DNA from: Paulinella micropora
Lineage: Eukaryota; Cercozoa; Imbricatea; Euglyphida; Paulinellidae
Length of the DNA stretch: 64,000 nucleotides
NCBI GenBank assembly: GCA_019918135.1
Contig: WBZZ01003018.1
Location: forward strand, 332,501 to 396,500
Direction of reading: 5' to 3'
Below the pieces are notes generated by a model, which saw only the letters and a program-made list of their open reading frames with translations, was not told where the DNA came from and ran no database searches. Numbering within the stretch: position 1 is the first letter of the stretch; each line of letters begins with the position of its first letter. Of this stretch, positions 57,947 through 64,000 are shown in pieces. A program made the position numbers and the translations under genes.

Positions 57947-58069
57947 ACCCGCTAAACGATTTTCGCCGGCACGCTGGCAGGACCCGGCTGGGGCAGCCCA
58001 AACATACTGCTTTGAGCCCAAAGGGCGAGAGACAGCGAGCCGAGCCGCCCCGGCATATTGTGAATATTA

Positions 58070-58640
58070 TTTTTCAGTGAAGAATATTTTCATGGGGCGG
58101 AACCGGCGCCGCAGCCCGCCGCCAAGACATTTGGTGCGTACTACCGCGACAGGTAAGCCATTCTGGCAGCTCTTCAAGCACGTGTAGCTGCATGCATATG
58201 AATCGATATTTGTTTGAAGTAATTTGCGAGCTTAACAAAGGGATTTATCGTTCCCGGCAGCCTGGCTCGTAGGTTGGCTGCAGGGCATGGTATTACATAT
58301 ACAGCACTGTTTTGATAAAGTTTATTTGCAAGTTTGTCTTATTTTATCATTGGAAAGGTTTACCGGTTTTCAAAGGAAGGATGTAGGTGTTTAGAATACG
58401 TTTTGACCATTATTTTTACGTGAAAACTATCTTTATGGGGCGGCGCCGCAGCCGCCGCGAAGATATTTGGTGCTGCCGCAACTAGCAAGGCTGTCTGGCA
58501 GGTCTTCGAGCACGTGTATCTGCATGAACATGAGTCCATATTTGCTTAAAATAATTTGCGAGCTTATCACAAGGGATTTTTTGTATGTCTTTTGTAAGCA
58601 AGAAATGTATTTATGCGGCGGCGGCGCTTGCGCCGTCAAT
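58070..58640. repeat. Diverged direct repeats with GC-rich core
   Basis: Units near 58070-58250 and 58421-58590 share atggggcgg, gccgc-rich words, atttggtgc, cttcragcacgtgta and aatttgcgagctta. A third start (ttatgcggcggcggcgc) lies at 58612. No coding is evident. Confidence 0.7.
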
Positions 58641-58769
58641 ATTGGCCGCCTGGTAAAATTCGCTTCCTCACTCGTCAAAAAGGCCCGCGGACCAGTGCAT
58701 TAGGTCCAAACGCAGTCCCAGTGCATAGACAAGAATTATGGTTTCTGTCTTTGATACATCCAGTCGCCT

Positions 58770-59360
58770 GTCTTGTCGCGAAATTCACCGGGTTCCGTAC
58801 AGATTCGAATTTTCTTTTGTCATTTCGGCAATCCTACAAAAGCTGAGAGCAAAAAAATCGGGAGACGACGGCGGGCGGGGAAATTTACAGAAATCAGAAA
58901 ACTTTTCCCCGCCCGCCTTCGTCTCCCCAAATTTTTTAACTTGCCTTTAGCAGATTGCCGAAATGTCCTTTGCAAAAAAATTTCTGTCGGTAGCCGCAGA
59001 ACCCGTCAGAAACCGTTTCGCGCAACCATCCGGAGGTTTGCGGCAAAAGGCTGTCTTGTCGCGAAATTCACCGGATTCCGTACAGATTCGAATTTTCTTT
59101 TGTCATTTCGGCAACCCTACAAAGGCTGAGAGCAAAAAAATCGGGAGACGACGGCGGGCGGGGAAATTTTACAGAAATCAGAAAACTTTTCCCCGCCCGC
59201 CGTCGTCTCCCCAAATTTTTTAACTTACCTTTAGCAGATTGCCGAAATGTCCTTTGCTAAAAAAAATTCTGTCGGTAGCCGCAAAATCCGTCAGAAACCG
59301 TTTCGCAAAAATCTGTCGGAGTTTGCGGCAGAAGGCTGTCTTGTCGCGAAATTCACCGGG
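58770..59360. mobile_element. MITE-like inverted repeats in tandem
   Basis: Two near-identical units (from 58771 and 59051, period about 281) carry GC-rich arms, ggagacgacggcgggcgggg and ccccgcccgccgtcgtctcc (one mismatch in the first unit), separated by about 40 bp. Shared flanks are cgcgaaattcaccgg and attgccgaaatgtccttt. A third partial unit begins at 59339. The short open frames through them reflect the repeats only. Confidence 0.7.
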
Positions 59361-59495
59361 TTCCGGGAAGATGTCAAATGCATCCGGAAGTGGGCGACGC
59401 CTATTTCCAAACTTGGCACGATCCAGCGTAAAAAAAGTGAGTAAATTTTGCTTGGTGGTTTTCAATGAAACGATTGTTTTTAAAAAAATACAGGG

Positions 59496-60240
59496 TCACT
59501 GTTTCAAAATGTCTAAATTAGGGTGGTCCAGGTTCTGAACATTTTGCCGCAGGATGTTTTTTAGCCGGACCCCGATGGCCTCACCGCACTTTTCGATGTA
59601 GAGCGACGAGCCTTGTGTTCGGCAGTGCCAGTTCACTGAAATGTCTGGCGAACTGACTTTAAACAAATGAACTTGGCAGGGGCCGCTGACATAGAACTCT
59701 GTCGTTAGCAGTGTTGTTGTGCGTTCCAGTTTAAGGCGCGTGCAATGGGGCGCGCGCAGAACCAGCGGGCGGCCGGTAGCTTCAATGATGCTGATGTCTG
59801 ACAGTCGCAGTTCGAACACGCCCGTCAGGTTTTCGACAAGGGCACGCGGCAGGCTTATTTTTTGGATAGTGACCTTGCGCAGGTTCCGGATCAGTCGCGG
59901 CAGCGTGCAGAGCTGTGTCAGCCAGGCTTCAATCTTTCGTGCTGTCTGGCCGTCGCGGCCGAAGAGGTACAGAGATGACGGCAACCACGAATCGTACTGG
60001 CATTTGTGTACCAGCTTTGTGAGTGTCTTGATGTCTACTGAGAAGGCGCGCTCGCCCCGCACACAATTTTTCCCAGGCAGTGTGCAGGGCTTTCTTGTTT
60101 TCGAGCTGTTCAAGGAAGCGACGTTCGGCTTCGGGTGGGTAGATTTCCTGTACTACTTGTTTTTGGTCATCTTCTCCGTCGAGACCTTCTGTAACATAAT
60201 TCCAGAGTTCAGGTGTTAGACATTGGTACAAGCCGGACAT
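59496..60240 (-). pseudogene. LRR/F-box-like protein gene, frame interrupted
   Basis: It begins MSGLYQCLTPELWNYVTEGL at 60240, which has an F-box-like feel, and continues to about 60060. The protein-like reading then passes to another frame (60113-59496) with Leu-spaced strands such as LPRLIRNLRKVTIQKISLPR and LTGVFELRLSDISII. The change of frame lies in a GGGAAAAATT stretch near 60070. A one-base slip, real or of assembly, would explain it. It may be related in kind to the LRR-like gene at 31868-33242, though I see no close identity. Confidence 0.4.
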
Positions 60241-60364
60241 TGAGCCGGCGAGATTTCTTTTTTTTTTTGCCCTGGCTGTTTAAAGGTTTTATTTGTACTC
60301 TTTTTTTTTAAAGAAAAGGCGCATTGGTACACACACAAAAAGAAAAAAAAAAAAAAAATATTGT

Positions 60365-61201
60365 TTAGCGCAAGGCGTACGGGTCTGGCAGGCGTTTCCT
60401 AGGGGAACGCCCACCCGTGGGCGTGCGGCTGGTCCGTCTCAGCGTGCTGACCGAGCCCCAACTGTCATGCACAAACAGTTGCATTTTCTCCCGCCGCCGG
60501 CGCGCCAGGTCCCACCCGGTCGCAGGCAACAAGTCGAGCAGTGCTTTGGACGCGCTGGTCCTCTCCTTGGCGGCGCTCAGCAGGGTGTCGTAGCAGGGCC
60601 GGAGCTGCGCGAGCTTGTCCTGCAGCAACTGCTCCACGTCGCCGGCCCCGCTGCAGCTAAGCGGCACGGGCTCTTTGGCGTCCGGGGGTACGTCCAGGAG
60701 AAACTCGAAGGAGAACGAAACGGTGGTCTCCCCGTGCTCGCCGCCGGGTACGGTCGTGCGCAGCGAAAATTTGGACCGGCCCCGCTGGTTAGGCTTGCCC
60801 AGCGACCCCTTCAGCTCCGTGCAGGCTGTGGGCTTGTTGATGAACAGGGCTTCGAACCAGGACGCCTGCGGGCGGCGGGCTAACGACAGGAGCCAAGAAG
60901 CTGTGCGGACTGCTTCAGGGATCTGCGACAGTTGGCACTGTTCCAGCGCATGGTCGGGGACGCTTTGTGCCGCGTCTTCCTCGTCATGGGAGCCGTCCCC
61001 TGAGTCGCTATGGTCGCTCTCTTCCTCGGCCCGCTGGTAACGCACATGAATATGGACACGGCAGCCCGTGGCCACGAGTGCGGTGCCGGTCAGCCCGAAC
61101 ACACGGATGCTCTGCAGGGCACCGTACGTCAGCAAGGGCCTGACGGCAATTTGCAGGGGCTTAGCAGGAACAGGAAGCGCCGCGCTTGGTTCGGTGGCCA
61201 T
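60365..61201 (-). CDS. Hypothetical protein, single exon
   Basis: Starting at the Met at 61201 (MATEPSAALPVPAKPLQI), the frame is open for about 278 codons to TAA. Upstream is a CA-repeat tract, so longer starts in the same frame are artefacts. There is an acidic Ser/Asp/His-rich stretch (residues about 60-75), and the C-terminus is basic (LARRRREKMQLFVHDSWG, then RTSRTPTGGRSPRKR). High GC and no intron, like its kelch neighbour on the same strand. The family is not recognised. Confidence 0.5.
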   Translation of the reverse strand: MATEPSAALPVPAKPLQIAVRPLLTYGALQSIRVFGLTGTALVATGCRVHIHVRYQRAEEESDHSDSGDGSHDEEDAAQSVPDHALEQCQLSQIPEAVRTASWLLSLARRPQASWFEALFINKPTACTELKGSLGKPNQRGRSKFSLRTTVPGGEHGETTVSFSFEFLLDVPPDAKEPVPLSCSGAGDVEQLLQDKLAQLRPCYDTLLSAAKERTSASKALLDLLPATGWDLARRRREKMQLFVHDSWGSVSTLRRTSRTPTGGRSPRKRLPDPYALR

Positions 61202-61284
61202 GTTTTGTCTGTCAAAAAAAGGCAGGCGCCGAACATGTCGTGCCTTTTTTCTTTTCTTCACGCTCGGCGGCCCCCCTCCCCTCC

Positions 61285-61440
61285 ACACACACAAACACAC
61301 GCAAACACACACAGACACACACAAACACACGCAGACACACAAACACACACAGACACACACAGACACACAAACACATATACACACAGACACACAAGCACAC
61401 ACCATTACACGTTCACACACACCTAAACACAATCACAAAC
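61285..61440. repeat. (CA)n-type microsatellite
   Basis: ACAC and CAGACA units just upstream of the hypothetical gene starting at 61201. It could lie in its promoter or 5' untranslated region. Confidence 0.9.
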
Positions 61441-61817
61441 AAAAGACAAAATATGTACAGAACAACCCCCCCCCCCTCTCTCCCCTGCACACGGTAGACG
61501 AACAACAATGCACCTGTACAGAAAATAGATGACCCTGCACACAGAAACACGACCCTAGGACATGAATTATGCACAAACACACACACACACAAGTGGTTGC
61601 TTGCACTTTGTTTGTGGCCCTCCCCCTGTCACTTAAATTACTCAATGTTTTTAGGCATTGAGCTGCTCAATGGGCTCTGCAACACAGGAGGCCCCCCCCA
61701 TCTCCATCTCCATTTTTTCTGCTTTTCGCTGCCTCTTTTTCAAAATAAATAAGACCTTTGTTCTTTCCGTTTTAACAATCAGCTAATACATTAAAACACG
61801 TGGCAACAACCAAAACT

Positions 61818-62192
61818 ATGTCTGCGCGTCTCTGGTCCGAAAAAGCCCAGGAATTGCTCAGCCTGCAAAGCCAACCCGACGGTCTAGCAGCAAAGGCGGT
61901 GCAGTGGTACGCGAAGGCGGCCGCGCAAAATCTAAGCAGTGCAAGGTGCTAGACAGTCGAGGGCTCCACCACCCAAACCTGTACGCAAGGGTGGGGCCCT
62001 GTGGCAGGACATCGGAGCCGCCAAGAAAGTGCTGTCAGTGGTGCGCCTTTGCAACACGGGCGCGACATTCTCTTGAGACTGCTGGCCCTACGCCAGCAAG
62101 ACATTTTATACACCCAATTGAAGATCCGGGACTGGGAGAAGTTATCGTGTTTTTGCCAGATGGAGCCTGACTGTGTCGTGAACAGTCTGTAG
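61818..62192 (+). pseudogene. Broken small gene, unidentified
   Basis: From ATG at 61818 the plus strand reads MSARLWSEKAQELLSLQSQ and on to WYAKAAAQNLSSARC, then stops. Protein-like sequence continues in other frames to about 62192 (QQDILYTQLKIRDWEKL). More than one frame change is needed, so this is a decayed gene or poor sequence. The function is unknown. Confidence 0.3.
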
Positions 62193-62535
62193 TGTCTCGG
62201 TCGCAAGACCAAAGACTTCAATCACGAGCTAGGCTTTGATGTACCGGGACGGCCCCGCGACCTAGACATAAGATGGTCGAATGTCTGGCCGCCAAGCCCG
62301 GATGCCTGGAGGCTCGTTTAGACCTAGTGCGGGGTGGACCAAGAAAAGAAGAGCGCGGCGCAAAACAAAAAAAACTAGTGAATTTAAGAGAAACGACTCG
62401 TGTTTTTTTAAGTAAAAAGTCTTTCGCGACAAAGCGTCAATTTCGCGGGGGGCGGAGGTCCCATTTCCGGCCAACAAAGAAGAGGATCCGGCGTGTTGCT
62501 TCTTTTCTTTCTTTTTTTAATAAACTGTCTCTCAA

Positions 62536-63968
62536 TTACGCGACGGCGCACCCGGCCAGGGTGAGACTGACGGGCAAGCTGGCCACGCACTGCCACGTGT
62601 TCTGTTCCTCGTTATAGCGCTCTACGCTGGCCAGGGGCTCCTGGTTCGCGTCAGTGCCCCCCAGCACGTACAGCTCGCCGTCAAGTACCGCCGCGCACGA
62701 GTCCTCGCGCGCCTCGCGCATTGGCGCAACCTCGTGCCACACGTCCAGGGCCGGGTCGTAGCGCTCGACCGACGCGTGCACGCGGCCCCCCACCGCCAGG
62801 CCCCCGATGGCGTACACCAGCCCCTTCAGTACGGCCGACGAGCAACCCCACCGAGCGACCTTCAGCGGCGCCACCGCCCCCAACGGTCGTGCTCCATCTT
62901 CTCCGCGTGGTCCAGGATCTTGTTGTCGTTGTCTATGCCGCCGAAGACGTACGCGTGCCCGCCCACGCCGGCCGCGCCCAAGTAGCCCCTGGGCCGCGAC
63001 AGGCCGCAGCAGTAGGACCAGCTGTCGGCCACTGCGTCGTAGCGCAACACGTCACTGGTGTACTTTCCTTTGCAAGCCCCGCCCAGCACGTACAGGCTGC
63101 CGCCCCACGAAAACGCGCTGGAACCAACGATTTCGTATGGCACGCGCGCGATAGCTTCCCAGCCCTTTTCCTGCTGGCTCAAGTCCAGCCTCTCCGCTGT
63201 CGTCGTCGTGTTGTTCAAGGACACGGCCCCCCCGACCGCGTACAGACGGCCCTCGAGCGCTGCGCCGGCGATACTCGAGCGCGCTTGCTTGAGCTTGGCG
63301 CACTGCGTCCAAACGTCTTTCTTCGGGTTGTAGCAGTGCGTAGCCGCCAGCCGGTCGTGGGCGCCCGGCGCGCCGCCGCCGTAGCCGCCGAACACGTACA
63401 GCCGCGCGCATCTGGCCGGGACAGACGCCTTCTGAGTGCACGTCCGCGACAGCGTCGAGAGCGTGATTTCCAGGCGCCGGTCCTCGTGGTCCACGTCCGC
63501 CTCCACTTCCAGCACGGTCCGGGCGCGCAGCCGCTGCAACTCCTGCTTGCGCCGGCCGATCACTTGGTGCACCTGGTACAGCCGGGAGCCGAGGTCGTGC
63601 TCCTGCTCGTCGTCGCATTCCACGCGGAGGCGCAGCGCCTCGCTCTCGGCGTTCAGGGCCCTAATGTCCTGCTCGCGCCTGCTGATCTCGGCCTCGAGCT
63701 GGCGCCGAGCGCCCGCGCTCGCTTCGGGCAGGCCCCGCCACTTGGTGTGCGTGCTCACCAGCGTCAGCGAGAGCTTGCCGTCGCCCTCCGTGTTGCGCGA
63801 TATGTCAAGGCTCGCCCTGTCGTCCTGCCGCTGCTGTGTGAAGCGGTCGCCAGACGTCTTGTACAGCTGTTCCACGTTGTGCAGCAGGTCCCCGAACACT
63901 TCGAGGGGGTTCTGCGGATGTTCGGCGGTTTCGGGCTGTGCCAGCTTCCTTTTCTTGTGGCTCGACAT
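62536..63968 (-). CDS. Kelch-repeat protein with N-terminal coiled coil
   Basis: Starts MSSHKKRKLAQPETAEHPQ at 63968. Residues about 75-165 look like a coiled coil (ARRQLEAEISRREQDIRALN). From about residue 185, five or six kelch blades follow, each with the GG pair and spaced Tyr/Trp (RLYVFGGYGGG, RLYAVGGAVSL, SLYVLGGACKG, HAYVFGGIDND). The last two blades (LVYAIGGLAVGG, ELYVLGGTDANQ) lie in a neighbouring frame (62883-62536), ending at TAA. The switch falls in a G run near 62875. This is one base short of an open reading, so it is either a mutation or a sequencing slip. Kelch propellers bind protein partners, often actin or cullin ligases; no BTB domain is seen. GC content is high and no intron is seen. 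Confidence 0.7.
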
Positions 63969-64000
63969 TTTTTTTGCTGGGCGCTGGCACAGCTTTCGTC

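Noticed and set aside
59496-63968. Integrated giant-virus segment.
   Set aside because: Kelch and LRR-like genes alone are not diagnostic. No capsid, viral polymerase or packaging gene is seen.

Overview
This window is eukaryotic nuclear DNA. Genes are split by GT-AG introns, two conserved nuclear/cytoplasmic proteins (LEO1 and DRG1) are recognisable exon by exon, Pol III-type SINEs and LINE remnants abound, and simple-sequence DNA is everywhere. A short run of CCCTAA units suggests TTAGGG-type telomeres. I cannot name the organism. An intron-rich, repeat-rich protist or alga fits best, but that is inference.

Layout. 0-1 kb: coding-like scraps around a small inverted-repeat element. 2.1-6.0 kb (minus): a six-exon gene whose spliced product combines a SET-like region, a DDE-like transposase core and a SAP motif. 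6.2-7.7 kb: the 3' part of a LINE (minus). 7.7-9.2 kb: first SINE array. 9.2-10.4 kb: a 340-bp tandem repeat with nested inverted repeats. 10.5-12.7 kb: unidentified exons overrun by old LTR fragments. 13.9-25.9 kb (plus): LEO1, a Paf1-complex subunit. Its first intron (about 7.7 kb) is largely SINE array plus GC-rich repeats, and its last holds kilobase-scale GTAT/TATG simple repeats. 26.0-26.8 kb: an 800-bp AGT repeat. 26.8-36 kb: GC-rich, broken coding-like DNA, a putative two-span membrane protein, an LRR-like gene and low-complexity duplications. 37.2-38.0 kb (minus): the last four exons of DRG1. 38.1-42.1 and 45.8-50.4 kb (minus): two related transposons, each encoding a large putative transposase reminiscent of the RAG1/Transib group. 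Between them, on plus, lies a three-exon SAP-like gene whose long intron is SINE array. 51.4-56.9 kb (minus): a Ty3/gypsy fossil. 57.0-57.7 kb: two exons of a possible second SET-like gene. 57.9-59.4 kb: telomere-like and GC-rich repeats. 59.5-64 kb: a compact, mostly intron-poor GC-rich cluster including a kelch-repeat protein.

The general picture is of host genes diluted by mobile DNA. SINE copies are stacked in one another's (TAA)n tails in nearly constant orientation, and several otherwise unrelated elements share similar 3' ends, as expected if one LINE machinery mobilises them all. The most novel items are the SET/DDE/SAP gene, the paired RAG1/Transib-like elements and the tail-nested SINE arrays. 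All family assignments are from reading motifs by eye; no database search was possible.
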